Below are positions 1-13,688 of a stretch of DNA of 22,061 nt, in pieces. Both the position numbers and the translations under genes were made by a program. The number at the start of each line of letters is the position of its first letter. Position 1 is the first letter of the stretch. This stretch comes from an uncultured Sulfitobacter sp. (GTDB taxonomy: Bacteria; Pseudomonadota; Alphaproteobacteria; Rhodobacterales; Rhodobacteraceae). The stretch covers positions 1-22,061 of the forward strand of contig CALAIJ010000195.1 of NCBI GenBank assembly GCA_937923365.1, in the 5' to 3' direction. Under the pieces are notes generated by a model. That model was not told where the DNA came from. It saw nothing but the letters and a program-made list of their open reading frames with translations, and searched no databases.

Positions 1-1
1 G

Positions 2-3000
2 ATCACGGATGATAAAATCCCCGGAACGCTGAGCTGTGGCACACCGCCGATTATCCCGGGTGGCAGTGTCACCTGTGAGCAGGTCTACATGGCCGATCAA
101 GGCGCGCTTGATGACGGATCTGTCACCAACATCGCGACGGCCGCGACAACCTTTGTCGATAATGACGGCACCACACTGCCTGTGACGTCTGGCCCCGACA
201 GCGTGACAATCAATGCGGTTCAGAATGCTTCACTTGCTGTTGAAAAAACCTTTACCGGGCCGGCCGATGCACTGTTTAACCTGAACCAGCAGCTGAACTA
301 TACGATCGTTGCGACCAACGATGGCAACGTGACAATCGACGGCCCGATTACGTTTAACGACAGCCTTATACCGTTCCCTGACGGTTTTACCTGTGATGCA
401 TTGGTCAACAATGAACTGCTGCCGACGCAATCTCTGAACTGTACCGCTATTCACAACATCACGCAGAACGATCTTGATCTGGGCGCGGCAACGAATGTGG
501 TAACAGCAACCGGCCAGTTTGATGGCCAGCCGGTGACTTCGCCCAGTGACGACGCGATCTTTCCCGTGGATGCGAGCCCCGCGCTTAGCCTTGTGAAAGT
601 GGCGTTGCCTTCCAGTACAAGCCAACCCGATGGCACCGCGGCCTATGACAGTACAACAGATGTGGTGACCTATCGCTATAGCGTGACCAACACCGGTAAA
701 GTCGGTCTGATTGGCGAAATTACTATTGTCGACGATACCATTGCGGGCCCGCTGGTGTGTAAGGCCAGCGGTGTGGAACTGCCCAGCAGCCCCGACCCTG
801 ACAACCCGCTGCCCGCCAGCACAGTTGTCTGCGAATTCCCCTACACGCTGACGCAAGACGATCTTGACCGTGGTTTTGTCACCAACAACGCCACTGCGCA
901 GACGGTGTTTGCCCCGGATGCAAACAACCCCACAAATGTCGTATCCCCCAATGCGGATGAGACGATCACAATCGCCGAGATGCCGTTGCTGACTTTAGCC
1001 AAGCAGATGATTACGCCTATTCCGGACGGGGCCGGGCTTGACGACGTGCTGACCTATGAGATGACAGCGACCAACGAGGGAAATCAGACCCTGTTTGGGG
1101 TCACGCTGACGGACCCCTTGGTAGCGACGCTGACCTGTACCGTTGGCGGTGCTACAGCCCCTGCAAACGTGACCCTGCTTCCTGGTGAGGCGCTGATCTG
1201 CCAAGGGACCTATACCGTTCAACAAACGGATGTGGATGCGCAGACTTTGGTCAACACCGCGACCACCACAGCGACCGATCCGCAGGGCGCCACGGTTGAG
1301 GACGACGCCGAACACACTGTGGTCATCGAAGACCCCACCGTTGATATGGTTGTCCTGAAAGAGACCCAGCAGATCCCCGGATCGGAAACCGATTTTACCT
1401 CTTTCGGGCAGGAAGTGACGTTCATCATTTCGGTGACGAACACGGGCAATATCACCTTGGATACGGCGACAATTACCGATGACCGTTTGGTTGCGCCGAC
1501 CAGCTGTACTGTGGGGCCAATTGCGCCCGGCGACACGGATTCAACTTGCGCGTTTGTCTATACCGTCACGCAGGAAGACATAGATGCAACCAATGATGTT
1601 GGTGGCACGATTTTTGGCGGATTTATCAACACGGCCAATGTCACTGCGACGCCTGTTAACACCGATCTTGATCCGATTTCCCGCAGCGATGATGTTTTTG
1701 TTCAGGGACCAGAGCATGAGCCAGGTCTAAATCTGACCAAGACGCCGTCGCCCGCAAGCGGTGTCGTAGAAGGGCAGATCGTTACCTATACCTATGACGT
1801 CACAAACACAGGCAATGTCACGCTGACAGATGTGGCGATGGAGGATCAGCACACCTCGGCCAGTGGCACCGCCGCGCTGACGATTGCGGGCGATACGTTG
1901 ATCACGGATATTAACGAAACGGGCACGTCGACGGACAGTGCAGCCGGTGGTATCTGGAGCACGCTTGCCCCTGGCGACGCGGTGCGGTTTACCGCTAGCT
2001 ACGAGGTGACGCAGGCCGATATTGACGGGCAAATACCCCTGACCAACATTGCAATCGTTCGGGCCAATGAACCCACGGGAACCGACCCTGTGACGGATCA
2101 GGCGGATGCTTCTGTCACCACTGTGACCAAAGACCCCAGCATCGCGGTGCGCAAGACTGCGGACACCAGCAACATCACAACGCCTGCCGTTGTGGGCCAG
2201 CAAATCCCCTTCCGAATTGAGGTGGAGAACACGGGCAACCAGACCCTTGATCCGCCCGTGTTGACCGACACGCTGACTGACATTGATGCAGCCAGCCTGA
2301 CCCTGACCGCGCAGCCTGTGCGTGACCCGGCAGGCGATGGTGACACCAACAACAACGATCTGCTCGATGTGGGGGAGACATGGATCTACACCGCGCGCTT
2401 TGATGTGACGCAGCCCGCGATTGATGCAGGCGGGATCAACAATGCGGTGGTTGTGACAGCGGATGATCCGCAAGGCGTACCTGTGACGGGAGATGCCGAG
2501 ACGGGGGGTATCATCCTTAACGGCACGCCGAAGATTGCGGTCATCAAAACCTCCGTGACCGATGACGGCGGCGACGGCGTGTTGGATGTGGATGATACCA
2601 TCACCTACACGTACACGATCACCAACACCGGTCTGTTGGACGTGCTGGATGTTGCCGTGACTGAGACAGCCTTTGGCGGCAACGGCATCACGCCTGTGCC
2701 GACCTACGCCACAGGTGGCACCAATCTGGGCGGTGATGCGGCTGTGATGGATCTGCCCACAGGGGCAGGGGCCATCACCTTTACCGCGACCTATGCCTTG
2801 ACGCAGGAGGATCTGGATGCGGGCAGTGTCAGCAACCAGGCGATCGCGACAGGCACAAGTGCGGCGGGTGTCCCTACAAGTGATGTATCCGACGATGATA
2901 GCGCCGCTGACGGGGAACAAGACCCGACCGAAACACCCCTTGCGCGGGCCGGCCAGATGACCGTTGAAAAGCGCGTTGGCGTAACTGAATTGTCTACGCC

Positions 3001-6000
3001 GACCGTGGTGGGCGATGTCATCAACTTTGTCATCACGGTCGAGAACACAGGCAACCAGACGCTCGGTGCGCCTGTATTGACCGATACCTTGCTGGATACC
3101 AATGGAGAGCCTTTGGTGTTGACCGATGGGCCAACGCTGGTTGCAGCCAGTGACACGGACAATGACGGCAGGTTGGATGTTGACGAGACGTGGGAATACA
3201 CCGCAAGTTTCGTACTCGATCAACAAGCGATTGACGCGGGCGGGGTTTCAAACTCGGTTCGGGCGGTTGCCAAGGATCCCGATGGCAATGACGTTTTTGA
3301 CGTGTCGGATGATGACGCCGGTGCCACAGACGGCGAGGATAGTGATACAGATCCGGCCAATGATCCCACCATTGCCACGTTCGATACCGACCCTGATCTG
3401 GATGTTCTGAAGACAGGTGTAGTGAACCTGGGCAGTGATGGACGGGCGGATGCAGGCGACACGATCACCTATACTTACGTGGTCAGCAACACGGGCAACC
3501 AGACGCTGTATGACGTCGCAATAACCGAGACGACCTTTGGCGGGACAGGCACCACGCCGGTACCTGCTTATGCCAGCGGTGGCGCGGAACTGGGTGGCAA
3601 TGCCGAGGTGATGGATTTGCCAGTCGGCGGCGCTCCGGTAACCTTCACCGCGGACTATGTGTTAACCCAAGAGGACATTGACGCAGGTCAGGTGGACAAC
3701 CAAGCCACGGCACGTGCGAACGATCCGTTTGGGAACCCGATATCCGATCTCTCCGATCCCGCTGATCTTGATGCGGACGCGCCCACAACGACGCCGATCG
3801 TCCGCGTGCCATTGGTTCAGACCGTCAAGACGGCCAGCCCACAGCTGAGCAGTCCCGTTCAGGTTGGCGACAGGATTTTCTACACGATCACCTTGGTGAA
3901 TACGGGCAATGTGACGCTGACTGCGCCAAGCGTAGTTGATCAGCTCAGTGACGCCAATGGCGACCCGTTGGACCTAACATCAGGGCCAACCTATGACGAA
4001 GGCGATCAGGATGATGATGGTCGGTTGGATGTTGGCGAAACCTGGCTCTACCTGGCTGAGTTCGCGCTGACGCAGCCGGTGATTGACGCCGGAGGTGTCT
4101 CAAACACCGTGACAGGCTCTGCCACCGATCCAGAAAACAATGTGGTCAATGATGTCTCTGACGATACCATCGACAATCCGACGGACGACGATCCAACGGT
4201 GACGACCTTGCCTACCAACCCTGCGGTTGGTTTGGTGAAAACCTCAGCGCTTGACCTTGGTGCGGACGGGATCGCAACCCTCGGTGATATCGTAACCTAC
4301 ACTTATACGGTTAGTAACCTGGGCAATGTCACAATCCTTGATCCGGTATTGAGTGAGACGACATTTACCGGCACAGGCACCGCGCCGGTTCCAGCCTTGC
4401 AATCGGGTGGGGCTGCCTTGGGTGGAACAGCCGCGCCTGATCTTCCGGTTGGCGCTGTGCCGATGATCTATACCGCAACCTATGCCTTGACCCAGCAAGA
4501 TATCGACGCCGGCAGCATTAGCAACGCGGCGCTAGTTGCGGGTGATCTGGCCGCAGGTGGCACCGTATCGGATGCCTCTGACGATGACACACCGGGGGAA
4601 GACGCGGATGATCCCACCGTGACGCCAATTCCGGCAACGCCTGCGTTGGAAGTTGTCAAGACCGCCAACACAACCGCGCTGCAATCGCCCGTGCAAGTGG
4701 GCGACCAGATCACCTTTACCATTACGGCCGCGAATACCGGGAACGTCTCGCTTTCTTCGGTCACGCTGATCGATACGTTCACCCGGCGCGATGGCACGGT
4801 TCTGGCACTTAACACCGGCCTGCCCGCAGGCGATGGCGGCACGGCGGACGTGATTGATGTGGGCGAGACATGGACCTACACCGCGACCCACGCCCTTACC
4901 CAAGAGGACATTGACGCAGGCGGCGTGAGTAACTCAGCCTTGGTCGAAACAACGGCCCCAAGTGGGGCGCCAGTGAATGATACATCTGACGATGGCGATG
5001 AACTGGGCGATCCAAGTGCCAGTGACCCAACAGGCGTCAATGTCAGTGGTGCGCCGGCCTTTACGATGGTCAAAAGTCTGGGCGCCAATGCACCGGTGCC
5101 ATTTGAGGCGCTAAACCAGGTCATACCGTTTGATTTTGTGGTGACCAACACCGGCAATATCACTCTGACGGCGGCCATTACGATCAGTGATCCGGTGATC
5201 GACGCCCAAGGCTTGGGGGGAGTGACATGTCCAGCACCGCCGTTGGCCGTGGGTGCCAGTGCAACCTGTACAGGCAGTTACCGCATCGGGCAGGCTGAGC
5301 TGGACGCAGGCCAACTGGTGAATACAGCAACCGCCACCATCACTCAGCCACTTGTTCCCGCAACACCGGGTGACCCCGTGACAGCGACGCTCACCACCGA
5401 GCCGTCAAGCGTCACAACGCTTGCCACGCAAACCCCGTCGCTGTTGATATCCAAGGGCATCGCCACATCTTCGGCGGGAAGTTTTGCCGCTGTGGGGGAC
5501 CAGATCACCTACACCTTTACTGTGACGAATACAGGCAACGTAACGCTGGCTGGGCCTATCACGATTGACGACGATCAAATTGGAGCCGGCCTTGCCTGTG
5601 CAGCAGGGCCGATTGCCCCATTGGGGATGGTCAGCTGCACGCAGACTTGGACCGCAGAGCAAGAAGACCTCGACCGGGGATTTGTAACCAACGAAGCGAC
5701 CGCAATGGCTGTTTTTGATGACGCACCTGTCATCTCGGACCCAGCGACAGCTACAGTTCCTGCGATCCAGACCCAATCACTTGGTATGACCAAGACGTTG
5801 CTCAGCGCGACGCCGGATACCTTCGACATCGGCACTGTGCTGCAATACGAATTTGTCGTGACCAACACGGGCAATGTGACCATCGACGGGCCCATCATAA
5901 TCAACGATTCAATTGCGGTGGATGCCAGCTGTCCGGCCGTGCCCAACGGCAAGTTGACCCCGGACGCAGATGTAACATGTTCTGGTAGCTACACGCTGCA

Positions 6001-9000
6001 GGCGGGTGACCTGCAGTTGGGGGCAACCAACAACACGGCCAATGCCAGCGGCACAATTGACGGCGTAATTGTCATGTCACCAAGCGACAGTGCAGTCTAT
6101 CCCGTCGGTTCTCCGCCGTCATTGAGCATCGCAAAAGACAGCGTGCCAAGTGACATCACCTTTGCCGCAGTGGGTGATCCGATCACCTATACCTACCGTG
6201 TGGACAACAATTCCGACACGGGCCTGACCGAAGATATTCTGGTCTTGGACAATCGCATTCCGGACCCAATTGTTTGCCACGATGCCTCTGATGACGGGAG
6301 TTTCGGGGTAGGGGCTTTTGCCATCTGCGAAGCGATCTATCTGATCACCCAAGATGATCTGGATGCGGGTTTTGTCACCAATGAGGCGACCGCACAGACT
6401 GTCTTTGCGCCTGGGACACCAAATGAGATCTCCGTAATCTCCCCTGTTGCTACAAAAACCGTAAACGCGGATGCAGCGCCCTTGCTGGCACTGACGAAAG
6501 AGATCATTGACCCGCAAGGTGCGGCAGCTGAGGGCGCGCTGATCACGTATCAGATGACCGCACGGAATACGGGCAATCAAACCCTAAGCGGTGTCGCGAT
6601 TGCGGATCCGATGTTGCCGCAATTGACCTGTACCGTCGACAGCTTGCCAGCCCCTGCGAATGTGATTTTGGCCCCGGGCCAGGCTTTGGTTTGCCAGGGC
6701 AGTTACCGAGTGATGCAAGGGGATATTGACGCACAAGAGCTGATCAATACGGCCACCGTCACGGGACAAACGCCGCAAGGGGCAACATTGACGGACTCAG
6801 CGGCAGTTCCCGCTGTTCTCGCGGCTCCTGCGCCTTTGCTGGAAGTTGTCAAAGCGCTTGTGCCGACGCCAGCGGCTGGACAGCCCGCGTTCACAGCGGC
6901 AGGTCAGGTGATCCAGTTCCGTTTGACTGCGCGCAATACGGGCAACATCACATTGAACGACGTGACCCTGTCTGACGCCCGCGCTACAACGCCGGCTTCC
7001 TGTGAGATTGGCACGTTAACGCCAGGCCAGGATAACGGCAGTTGCTTGTTGTCTTATGTGACAACCCAAGATGACATGAACGCGGTCAATGGCGGGGCGG
7101 ATCCGTTTGGTGGTTTCATCAATGTCGGTAACGCTACAGCGATTGCGGCAACCCCTGATGCTCCCGTTGTCACCGGTGAGGGTGAGGTGTTTGTGCGCGG
7201 TCCCGATCATATGCCAGCATTCGCCGTGCTGAAGACAGCGGATGTGGCGCAGGTCACGGCAGCCGGTCAAGTCATCTCCTATAGCTATCTGGTTACAAAC
7301 AGCGGCAACATCACGCTAAGCGCGCAGCCTCAGATCACGGACGACCGGATCGCCAATGTTACCTGCGCCCCGGTTCCGGCCTTGGGTCTTGTGCCGGGTG
7401 CAAGCCTGACCTGCGCGGCACCTTATACGGTGACGCAGACAGACATGAATGCGGGCGACATCACCAATATTGCGCGCGCGTTTTCTGATGAGGCGCCCTT
7501 GCCGGCAACACCGGGACCGGAGACTGCGACCCTTAGCATTCCTGCAATTGCCAATCCTCAGGTCTTGATTGCAAAGTCCGCGGACCGGGCAGGGGATGTC
7601 GGCGCGGGTGAGGTCATTACCTACACCTATACGGTCACCAATACCGGCAACCTCACGCTGGGTGCGGTGACGGTCAGTGACATGCACACCTCCGCAGCGG
7701 GAACAACTGCGCTGGCGGTTGCAGGCGATACGTTGTTGCTGGATGCCGCGCCAAGCGATGACAGCAGAGACGACGTCGCCGCAAACGGCATATGGAGCAG
7801 CCTTGCCCCGGGTGATGTCGCGACGTTTACGGCGACGTATGAAGTGACACAGGCGGATGTTGACGCACAGGCGGTGCTGGCCAATACGGCCACAGTGACA
7901 GCTACCAGCCCTGATGGCGGCACCCCCAGCTTAACGGATACACTGGAGATTGCGCCGGAAGACAATGCGCCGCAATTGACTGTGCTCAAAACCGTTGACG
8001 ACGGCGGCTTGTCGCAGCCGCCGATGGCGGATGATCTGCTGATCTACAGCATCACTGTCACCAACAGTGGGAACCAGACACTTCGCAACATTAACCTGAT
8101 CGACACATTGCGTCGCTTGGATGGCAGCACGGTGTCGCCTGCGCCACTTCCCGAGTTCATAGCCGGTGACGCCGGTGAAATCGGCGCGATGGAAGTAGGC
8201 GAAGTCTGGACCTACCGCGCTGAGTACGCGCTATCGCAGGCGGACATTGACGCAGGTGGTATCAGCAACCAAGTCACGGCACGCGGAATTGCGCCTGACA
8301 ACGCGCTGGTTCTGGACGCTTCGGATGACGGGATTGACGGCAACGGCGCTGACAACCCGACAGTGACGCCGATCGTGAGCATGCCAGGCATCGAGGGTGA
8401 GAAAACCATCGTATCGGGTGAGCCAGTGGTCGGTAGCACCATTGGCTTTGAAATCCTGATCCGCAACACCGGCAATGTCACGTTGACCGATGTTGGCGTT
8501 GATCGCGACACGCTGACCCGTTCTGACGATGCGGCCACGCCGCTGACCCTGTCGACGGCCCCGACCTTTGTTGGCGCAACCGAGGGGTCTTCGGTGGGGA
8601 CGCTGATGCCGGGCGAAGTCGCGACCTACCGGGCATTCTACACGCTGGTGCAAGCGGATATTGACGCGGGCGGGATCTCGAACTCGGCGCGTGTGATTGG
8701 CACACCGCCAGTCGGCTCTGCCCTTACCGACATCACGGATGATGCGGATGATGCGGACGGCAACACCCAAGGCGATCCAACCGTTTTGATTGTACCACCC
8801 GCGCCGGCAGTGACACTGGTCAAGCGCCTTGAGGATGCGACACTCGCCAGTTTTGACGGTGTTGGCCAGGTCCTGACCTATCAGTTTGATGTGACCAACA
8901 GCGGCAACGTGACACTTGCAGGACCGATCAGCATCGCGGATGCAAGGATCACAGATGCCGGGGGTGACATCACGTGCCCTGAAGTACCGACAGGCGGGCT

Positions 9001-12000
9001 GGCACCGATGGACATGCTGACCTGTAGCGGGACCTATGCCGTCACACAGGAAGACATTGATGCAGGCCGCATTGATAATACGGCGACGGCCAGCACCGAC
9101 GGTGTGAGCTCTGAACCCGCGACGGCAAGCATCCTTGCCCAACAAAGCCCGGCCTTGTCATTGGACAAAGTTGCAGACGACCTTGCGGCAGAGGACTTCG
9201 TCACTGACGCCGTAGTGGGCTATACCTACACGACGACCAATACGGGCAACTTGACGATTACGGCTCCGATCACGGTCAGCGACAACTTGATACCGGCCAG
9301 CGCCATCACCTGTGACGCTTTCCCCGAAGACGGCCTTGCCCCCGGTGGCACCTACGTTTGCCGTGCGGAATACATAGTCACAGCAACGGACGTAGATCTA
9401 GGCAGTGTGACGAACCTTGCCAGTGCAAGCGATGGCACCACGACTTCACCGCTGACATCCGAGACGATCCCCGAGAAAGGCGTGCCAGCCTTGAACATCG
9501 TTAAGACTGTGGCGGAAGGGGCGAGCTTCGCCGAGGTGGGTGACACGCTGGACTATCGCTTTGAGGTGACCAACACCGGCACTCGGGCTTTTGTATCTAA
9601 TGTAACAGTGTCAGACACCCTGTTTGGGGAGGTGACCTGTTTCGTTTCATCCTTGAGTGACCCCGACTTTACGCCGGGCGAGACGGTAACCTGCGGCGGC
9701 ACCTATGCAGTTGTGCAGGAAGATCTCGACCAAGGGACCGTCATCAACGAAGCGTTTGCGCAAACGGTGTTTGGCGAGGATGATACGCCTGTGACGTCTC
9801 CTCCGTCGCGCGTGACAGTCAGTGCCGATCTTGCGCCGATGATCACGTTGGCAAAGTCTGCGGCAACCCTGCCAGTGACAGGTGTCGACCAGTTGTTGAC
9901 CTATACCTTGCGGGCGACAAACATCGGCAACCAAACCCTGCGCGGCGTGTCGATCAGTGATCCGATGTTGACAGGCTTTAGCTGTGCCCAAGATGAGTTG
10001 GAACGTGGCGCCGTTCTGGAATGCACGGGCACTTATCGCGTGACGCAGGACGATATCGACGCTGGCACGTTGAGCAATACGGCGACCACCCGTGGCATCA
10101 ACCCTCAGGGCGAAGCGGTGCAGGATGCTGAAACGCTGGTGCTTGACCTGCCGAACCCAGCGCCTGCCGTCACTTTGACCAAGACGGCGACACCCACACC
10201 GTTTGGTGGCGTGGGTAGTACGCTGACCTATCTGTTCGCGGTTGAGAACACCGGCAATGTCACGCTGAGCAATCTGGTCGTAACGGATGTGATGGACCCA
10301 GACTTTAGCTGCACCATTGCGACGCTTGCACCGCAGGATGTGAACACAAGCTGTTCTATGGCACGGCAGGTGACGCAAGCGGATGTGGATGCAGGCAGCA
10401 TCGAGAATACTGCAACAGTGAGCGCGGATGCGCCAGGTGGCCTGACCACCAGTGACACAACCCAAGTGCAAACGGCAGGACCAGACCGTGTCGGCAGCCT
10501 TGAGGCGACAAAAACAGTGGCACCTGCCGCGTCAGAACTTGGTGCGCCAGTGACATATACTTTGGCTGTCGAGAATACCGGCAATGTCAGTCTGCGCAAT
10601 GTGTCGGTCATCGACAGCATGACCACCCTCAATAATGCGGTGATCACGCTGGATGCGCCCTTTGCGTTGCAAGAGGCCAGCGACACCAATGGTGATGGCG
10701 TTCTGGACGTGGATGAAACCTGGATTTATTCTGCCACCCGAACCCTGCGCCAAGGCGACTTGAACGCAGGCGGCCTGCTGAACCAGGTCACCGTCAGCGC
10801 ATTGGATCCGGAAAACAACGGCGTGCGCGATCTGTCTGACGACGGCATCGACAATGACGGTGACACGACAAGTGACGTCACAGCATTCTTCGTTGCGGTA
10901 GAAGCAACCCTTAGCGTCGAGAAAACAATCGTGACGTCCGCCACACAAGCGGGCGAGACGATCGTGTTCCAGATCGCGGCGTTGAACACGGGCAATCAGG
11001 ACATCTCTGAACTGGTCGTGGATGACACAATGACCCGCCTTGATGGGGCACAGGTGCCAGCAACCGTCGTGCCTGTTACGGTGCCTGCGGTTCTGTCGCC
11101 GGGGCAGACCGCGACTTGGCACGTGACACATGTTTTGACGCAGGATGATGTTGACGCGGGCGGCCTGTCCAATACGGCACTTGTGACCGGCGCGGATGTA
11201 TCCGGTGTTGCGGTGTCGGACTTGTCAAGCAATGGCAACCCCAACGATGGCAATGTCACAGACGACCCAACGGAGTTGCTGATCGACCAAGCGCCTGGAT
11301 TGGAAGTGATCAAGACGGCAACAAGCGTGGGCGCCCGTGCGGGTGAGACGGTCGATTTCGTCATCACGGCGCGCAACACGGGCAACGTGACCTTGAACGG
11401 CCTCAGCCTGACAGACACGTTGACTGATTTCTCGCAGAGCAACCCGCGTACTTTGTCGACCACCTTTGACAACAATGATGGCTCACCCGCTTCACCTGAG
11501 GGGACGCTCGCACCGGGCGAAGTTGCCACGTACACGACAAGCGTTGTTCTGACTTTGGCAGATATGGATGCCGGCGGTGTGATCAACGTGGTCGCAGCAA
11601 CAGCGTCAACCCCGTCAGGGGGAAGCTTGCTGGACGTGTCGGATGATGATGGTGAGGGTCTGGATGATCCAACGGTTGTGCCCGTTGCCGCATTGCCAAG
11701 CTTTGACATCACCAAAGACGTGGGCACCAATGAGTTGCTGTTCCCAACGGTTGAACGCGTAACCTTTACGATCTCGGTGACGAATACGGGCAATGCCACA
11801 CAATCCGGCATTCAGGTCCGTGATGATCTTGCCGCCTTCCTCGCGCCAGCGATCCTGCTGGCTGAAGCCTATCCGCCGGTTGTGTCGATTGCTGGCTTTG
11901 ATGGCGGCAGCGGCAATACTGCCTATAACGGCAGTTCCGTAACCGAGCTGATCGCGGGGGATGCAAGCCTGCCGCCAGAGGGCACAGGAACAATCACGAT

Positions 12001-12112
12001 TGTGATGGTCTATTCCTCAGCCACGGGTCAACCCGGCGCGCCCAACACTGCCACCGTGAACTCTGCGCAACTGGAAGTGCCAGTTGAAGGACAGGTGATC
12101 GTGCAGACCAGC
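2..12112 (+). repeat. Tandem array of diverged ~130-residue Ig-like modules (about 400 bp period)
   Basis: I counted one partial and about 31 complete modules by eye, using the recurring TNTGN and TQxDIDAG motifs. Two flavours can be seen. One carries a pair of Cys about 14-20 residues apart, flanking an L-x-PG turn (for example modules starting at 224 and 5774). The other has no Cys and often contains a D-x-D-x-DG-x-LDV-x-E loop followed by TW-x-Y. Modules are well diverged at the DNA level, so this is an old or selectively diversified array rather than a recent slippage product. Module borders are approximate. Confidence 0.9.
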
Positions 12113-13678
12113 GATCAGGACGGTGATGGCATTCCTGACTATCTGGAATCAGATACCGAAGACCGTGATGGCGATGGGGTGCCGGACCGCTTTGACTATG
12201 ACCCAACAGGCACCTTCTATTGCGAAGATGATGCCCGCATTCTGACGGGTGGTCAGATCAGCGTCACCGGCGGCGGGTTCACGCAGACCGGCGCGGGAAC
12301 CAACGGACCGATTACCATCGTACGCGATGGCAACGACGGCAACTATCAGTTCTTTGTCACGGCGCCGGGAACATATTCGCTGGGCATTACCTACCCTGAC
12401 GGAACGTTGCCATCGCTGGATCGCACCAGCCTTGGTACTGCGGATGCCACCAGCTTTGGCCCTGCGAACCCAGGTGTGATCGGGGCGGCGCCTGCGGGTG
12501 AAACAGGCTTGTTGACCGATGGCACTGCGGCGGCCAATCCGTTCTACACCAGCTTTACGATCGAAGCGGGCGATCCTTTCCTCATTAACAACAATATCCC
12601 GATCCGAACCTGCGTCGGGCTGACCGATGTTGTTGCCACCAAGACCGCGGATCGCAGAACGGCGGTGTTTGGCGAAACGATAAACTACACGCTTACCTTC
12701 ACCAACAACACGGAGCTGCCGATCCCTAATGCGCGTATCGTGGATATCCTGCCGGCGGGCCTGCTTTATACGCCCGGTTCTGGTCGGGTGAACGGTGTTG
12801 CGATTGATCCTGTCACTACAGGGCGGCGTCTGGAATGGCGCAATGATCTTGGTGCGGGGGCAACGACGGTTGTGAACCTTGCGGTGCGTGTTGCGCGCAC
12901 CGGTGGGTTTGGCGAACGCACCAACCGCAGCTTCCTTGAGGACCGCTTTGGCAGGGTGGTGTCAAACGAGGCCGAGGCCGCCGTGCGCATTGATCCCGAA
13001 CATGTGTTCGATTGCTCTGACGTGATTGGCACCGTGTTTGATGACCGAAATGGGAATGGATATCAGGACGGGCCAGGCACCTTGCCCGAACCGATCATCG
13101 ACGACAACATTTTTGGAAACGGGAAACTCGGCAAGATTGACCCAGCACCAGCGCGCCCCGATCGGTCAGAGCCGGGCATCCCCGGGGTGCGTCTTGTCAC
13201 GCCTGACGGGATCTTGATCACCACCGATGCCTATGGCCGGTACTCGCTGCCTTGTGCTGCTTTGCCGCGCAACATTGGCAGTAACTTTATGCTCAAGCTG
13301 GACACGCGGACACTGCCAACAGGCTACAGCGTCACAACCGAGAATCCGCGCGTCATCCGCTTGACTGCTGGTAAGTTTGCCAAGCTGAACTTTGGTGCGC
13401 GTCTGGGCAAGGTCGTGGACATTGATCTGACAGCAACCGCGTTTGTGACTGGTAGCGCTGAGCCAAAGCCGGCCTTGCAAGCGGGTGTCGACGGGCTCAT
13501 CGGACAGATCGCAACCACGCCATCGATCCTGCATCTGACCTATATTCTGGCCAAGGGAGAGAACCCTCAGATGGGTCGCGAACGGCTGCGCAGCCTGGAG
13601 ACGCTGATCCGTAAGCGTTGGCGGGGCAAGGGTAAATACAAGCTCCTCATCGACAAATCAGTGACGAAAACGAAGTGA
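2..13678 (+). CDS. Giant repetitive surface protein of DUF11/DUF7507-like modules, 5' end outside window
   Basis: The frame is open from base 2, so the start codon and any signal peptide lie upstream; 4,558 codons are visible. Most of the protein (to about 12112) is a tandem array of about 31 complete beta-sandwich modules of roughly 130 residues. Each opens with a P-x-L-x-V-x-K-T-like strand, has a central TNTGN(V/Q)TL motif and closes with TQ-(D/E)-(D/E)-I-D-A-G-x-x-x-N. After the array come two acidic DxDGDGxPD calcium-type loops (12113-12196), a less recognisable beta region with a Cys (about 12200-12625), a classical DUF11 domain (about 12626-13000), an SdrD-B-like domain beginning near 13019 ([15 protein letters not shown], later [10 protein letters not shown]), and a basic C-terminal tail. 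DUF11-type proteins are usually cell-surface or secreted. An adhesin or surface-fibre role is inferred. The next gene, an outer-membrane barrel, starts 10 bases after the stop and is probably in the same operon. Confidence 0.93.
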   Translation: MTDDKIPGTLSCGTPPIIPGGSVTCEQVYMADQGALDDGSVTNIATAATTFVDNDGTTLPVTSGPDSVTINAVQNASLAVEKTFTGPADALFNLNQQLNYTIVATNDGNVTIDGPITFNDSLIPFPDGFTCDALVNNELLPTQSLNCTAIHNITQNDLDLGAATNVVTATGQFDGQPVTSPSDDAIFPVDASPALSLVKVALPSSTSQPDGTAAYDSTTDVVTYRYSVTNTGKVGLIGEITIVDDTIAGPLVCKASGVELPSSPDPDNPLPASTVVCEFPYTLTQDDLDRGFVTNNATAQTVFAPDANNPTNVVSPNADETITIAEMPLLTLAKQMITPIPDGAGLDDVLTYEMTATNEGNQTLFGVTLTDPLVATLTCTVGGATAPANVTLLPGEALICQGTYTVQQTDVDAQTLVNTATTTATDPQGATVEDDAEHTVVIEDPTVDMVVLKETQQIPGSETDFTSFGQEVTFIISVTNTGNITLDTATITDDRLVAPTSCTVGPIAPGDTDSTCAFVYTVTQEDIDATNDVGGTIFGGFINTANVTATPVNTDLDPISRSDDVFVQGPEHEPGLNLTKTPSPASGVVEGQIVTYTYDVTNTGNVTLTDVAMEDQHTSASGTAALTIAGDTLITDINETGTSTDSAAGGIWSTLAPGDAVRFTASYEVTQADIDGQIPLTNIAIVRANEPTGTDPVTDQADASVTTVTKDPSIAVRKTADTSNITTPAVVGQQIPFRIEVENTGNQTLDPPVLTDTLTDIDAASLTLTAQPVRDPAGDGDTNNNDLLDVGETWIYTARFDVTQPAIDAGGINNAVVVTADDPQGVPVTGDAETGGIILNGTPKIAVIKTSVTDDGGDGVLDVDDTITYTYTITNTGLLDVLDVAVTETAFGGNGITPVPTYATGGTNLGGDAAVMDLPTGAGAITFTATYALTQEDLDAGSVSNQAIATGTSAAGVPTSDVSDDDSAADGEQDPTETPLARAGQMTVEKRVGVTELSTPTVVGDVINFVITVENTGNQTLGAPVLTDTLLDTNGEPLVLTDGPTLVAASDTDNDGRLDVDETWEYTASFVLDQQAIDAGGVSNSVRAVAKDPDGNDVFDVSDDDAGATDGEDSDTDPANDPTIATFDTDPDLDVLKTGVVNLGSDGRADAGDTITYTYVVSNTGNQTLYDVAITETTFGGTGTTPVPAYASGGAELGGNAEVMDLPVGGAPVTFTADYVLTQEDIDAGQVDNQATARANDPFGNPISDLSDPADLDADAPTTTPIVRVPLVQTVKTASPQLSSPVQVGDRIFYTITLVNTGNVTLTAPSVVDQLSDANGDPLDLTSGPTYDEGDQDDDGRLDVGETWLYLAEFALTQPVIDAGGVSNTVTGSATDPENNVVNDVSDDTIDNPTDDDPTVTTLPTNPAVGLVKTSALDLGADGIATLGDIVTYTYTVSNLGNVTILDPVLSETTFTGTGTAPVPALQSGGAALGGTAAPDLPVGAVPMIYTATYALTQQDIDAGSISNAALVAGDLAAGGTVSDASDDDTPGEDADDPTVTPIPATPALEVVKTANTTALQSPVQVGDQITFTITAANTGNVSLSSVTLIDTFTRRDGTVLALNTGLPAGDGGTADVIDVGETWTYTATHALTQEDIDAGGVSNSALVETTAPSGAPVNDTSDDGDELGDPSASDPTGVNVSGAPAFTMVKSLGANAPVPFEALNQVIPFDFVVTNTGNITLTAAITISDPVIDAQGLGGVTCPAPPLAVGASATCTGSYRIGQAELDAGQLVNTATATITQPLVPATPGDPVTATLTTEPSSVTTLATQTPSLLISKGIATSSAGSFAAVGDQITYTFTVTNTGNVTLAGPITIDDDQIGAGLACAAGPIAPLGMVSCTQTWTAEQEDLDRGFVTNEATAMAVFDDAPVISDPATATVPAIQTQSLGMTKTLLSATPDTFDIGTVLQYEFVVTNTGNVTIDGPIIINDSIAVDASCPAVPNGKLTPDADVTCSGSYTLQAGDLQLGATNNTANASGTIDGVIVMSPSDSAVYPVGSPPSLSIAKDSVPSDITFAAVGDPITYTYRVDNNSDTGLTEDILVLDNRIPDPIVCHDASDDGSFGVGAFAICEAIYLITQDDLDAGFVTNEATAQTVFAPGTPNEISVISPVATKTVNADAAPLLALTKEIIDPQGAAAEGALITYQMTARNTGNQTLSGVAIADPMLPQLTCTVDSLPAPANVILAPGQALVCQGSYRVMQGDIDAQELINTATVTGQTPQGATLTDSAAVPAVLAAPAPLLEVVKALVPTPAAGQPAFTAAGQVIQFRLTARNTGNITLNDVTLSDARATTPASCEIGTLTPGQDNGSCLLSYVTTQDDMNAVNGGADPFGGFINVGNATAIAATPDAPVVTGEGEVFVRGPDHMPAFAVLKTADVAQVTAAGQVISYSYLVTNSGNITLSAQPQITDDRIANVTCAPVPALGLVPGASLTCAAPYTVTQTDMNAGDITNIARAFSDEAPLPATPGPETATLSIPAIANPQVLIAKSADRAGDVGAGEVITYTYTVTNTGNLTLGAVTVSDMHTSAAGTTALAVAGDTLLLDAAPSDDSRDDVAANGIWSSLAPGDVATFTATYEVTQADVDAQAVLANTATVTATSPDGGTPSLTDTLEIAPEDNAPQLTVLKTVDDGGLSQPPMADDLLIYSITVTNSGNQTLRNINLIDTLRRLDGSTVSPAPLPEFIAGDAGEIGAMEVGEVWTYRAEYALSQADIDAGGISNQVTARGIAPDNALVLDASDDGIDGNGADNPTVTPIVSMPGIEGEKTIVSGEPVVGSTIGFEILIRNTGNVTLTDVGVDRDTLTRSDDAATPLTLSTAPTFVGATEGSSVGTLMPGEVATYRAFYTLVQADIDAGGISNSARVIGTPPVGSALTDITDDADDADGNTQGDPTVLIVPPAPAVTLVKRLEDATLASFDGVGQVLTYQFDVTNSGNVTLAGPISIADARITDAGGDITCPEVPTGGLAPMDMLTCSGTYAVTQEDIDAGRIDNTATASTDGVSSEPATASILAQQSPALSLDKVADDLAAEDFVTDAVVGYTYTTTNTGNLTITAPITVSDNLIPASAITCDAFPEDGLAPGGTYVCRAEYIVTATDVDLGSVTNLASASDGTTTSPLTSETIPEKGVPALNIVKTVAEGASFAEVGDTLDYRFEVTNTGTRAFVSNVTVSDTLFGEVTCFVSSLSDPDFTPGETVTCGGTYAVVQEDLDQGTVINEAFAQTVFGEDDTPVTSPPSRVTVSADLAPMITLAKSAATLPVTGVDQLLTYTLRATNIGNQTLRGVSISDPMLTGFSCAQDELERGAVLECTGTYRVTQDDIDAGTLSNTATTRGINPQGEAVQDAETLVLDLPNPAPAVTLTKTATPTPFGGVGSTLTYLFAVENTGNVTLSNLVVTDVMDPDFSCTIATLAPQDVNTSCSMARQVTQADVDAGSIENTATVSADAPGGLTTSDTTQVQTAGPDRVGSLEATKTVAPAASELGAPVTYTLAVENTGNVSLRNVSVIDSMTTLNNAVITLDAPFALQEASDTNGDGVLDVDETWIYSATRTLRQGDLNAGGLLNQVTVSALDPENNGVRDLSDDGIDNDGDTTSDVTAFFVAVEATLSVEKTIVTSATQAGETIVFQIAALNTGNQDISELVVDDTMTRLDGAQVPATVVPVTVPAVLSPGQTATWHVTHVLTQDDVDAGGLSNTALVTGADVSGVAVSDLSSNGNPNDGNVTDDPTELLIDQAPGLEVIKTATSVGARAGETVDFVITARNTGNVTLNGLSLTDTLTDFSQSNPRTLSTTFDNNDGSPASPEGTLAPGEVATYTTSVVLTLADMDAGGVINVVAATASTPSGGSLLDVSDDDGEGLDDPTVVPVAALPSFDITKDVGTNELLFPTVERVTFTISVTNTGNATQSGIQVRDDLAAFLAPAILLAEAYPPVVSIAGFDGGSGNTAYNGSSVTELIAGDASLPPEGTGTITIVMVYSSATGQPGAPNTATVNSAQLEVPVEGQVIVQTSDQDGDGIPDYLESDTEDRDGDGVPDRFDYDPTGTFYCEDDARILTGGQISVTGGGFTQTGAGTNGPITIVRDGNDGNYQFFVTAPGTYSLGITYPDGTLPSLDRTSLGTADATSFGPANPGVIGAAPAGETGLLTDGTAAANPFYTSFTIEAGDPFLINNNIPIRTCVGLTDVVATKTADRRTAVFGETINYTLTFTNNTELPIPNARIVDILPAGLLYTPGSGRVNGVAIDPVTTGRRLEWRNDLGAGATTVVNLAVRVARTGGFGERTNRSFLEDRFGRVVSNEAEAAVRIDPEHVFDCSDVIGTVFDDRNGNGYQDGPGTLPEPIIDDNIFGNGKLGKIDPAPARPDRSEPGIPGVRLVTPDGILITTDAYGRYSLPCAALPRNIGSNFMLKLDTRTLPTGYSVTTENPRVIRLTAGKFAKLNFGARLGKVVDIDLTATAFVTGSAEPKPALQAGVDGLIGQIATTPSILHLTYILAKGENPQMGRERLRSLETLIRKRWRGKGKYKLLIDKSVTKTK
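2135..5053 (+). repeat. Alternating two-module (dimer) repeat, A-B-A-B-A-B-A, within the giant gene
   Basis: Modules starting at 2135, 2951, 3806 and 4640 (type A) share a TDTLxD-x-G segment, a D-x-D-rich loop ending LDVGETW, and IDAGG(V/I)xN. The modules between them (type B) share [17 protein letters not shown], a TET-x-FGG-x-G-x-x-PVP segment and LGG-x-A...DLP. Successive A-module starts are 816, 855 and 834 bases apart, so the unit that duplicated here was probably a pair of modules. Borders were placed by eye. Confidence 0.75.
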
Positions 13679-13688
13679 GAGTAGTATA

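Noticed and set aside
1727..3226. A 499-codon open frame on the minus strand inside the giant gene
   Set aside because: It is antisense to the repeat modules, has no ribosome binding site or recognisable motif, and similar shorter shadows occur along the whole array. It results from the biased codon use of the repeated coding strand.
2..12112. The long tandem repeat as a CRISPR or satellite array
   Set aside because: Units are about 400 bases, diverged and in one continuous reading frame, so they are protein modules.
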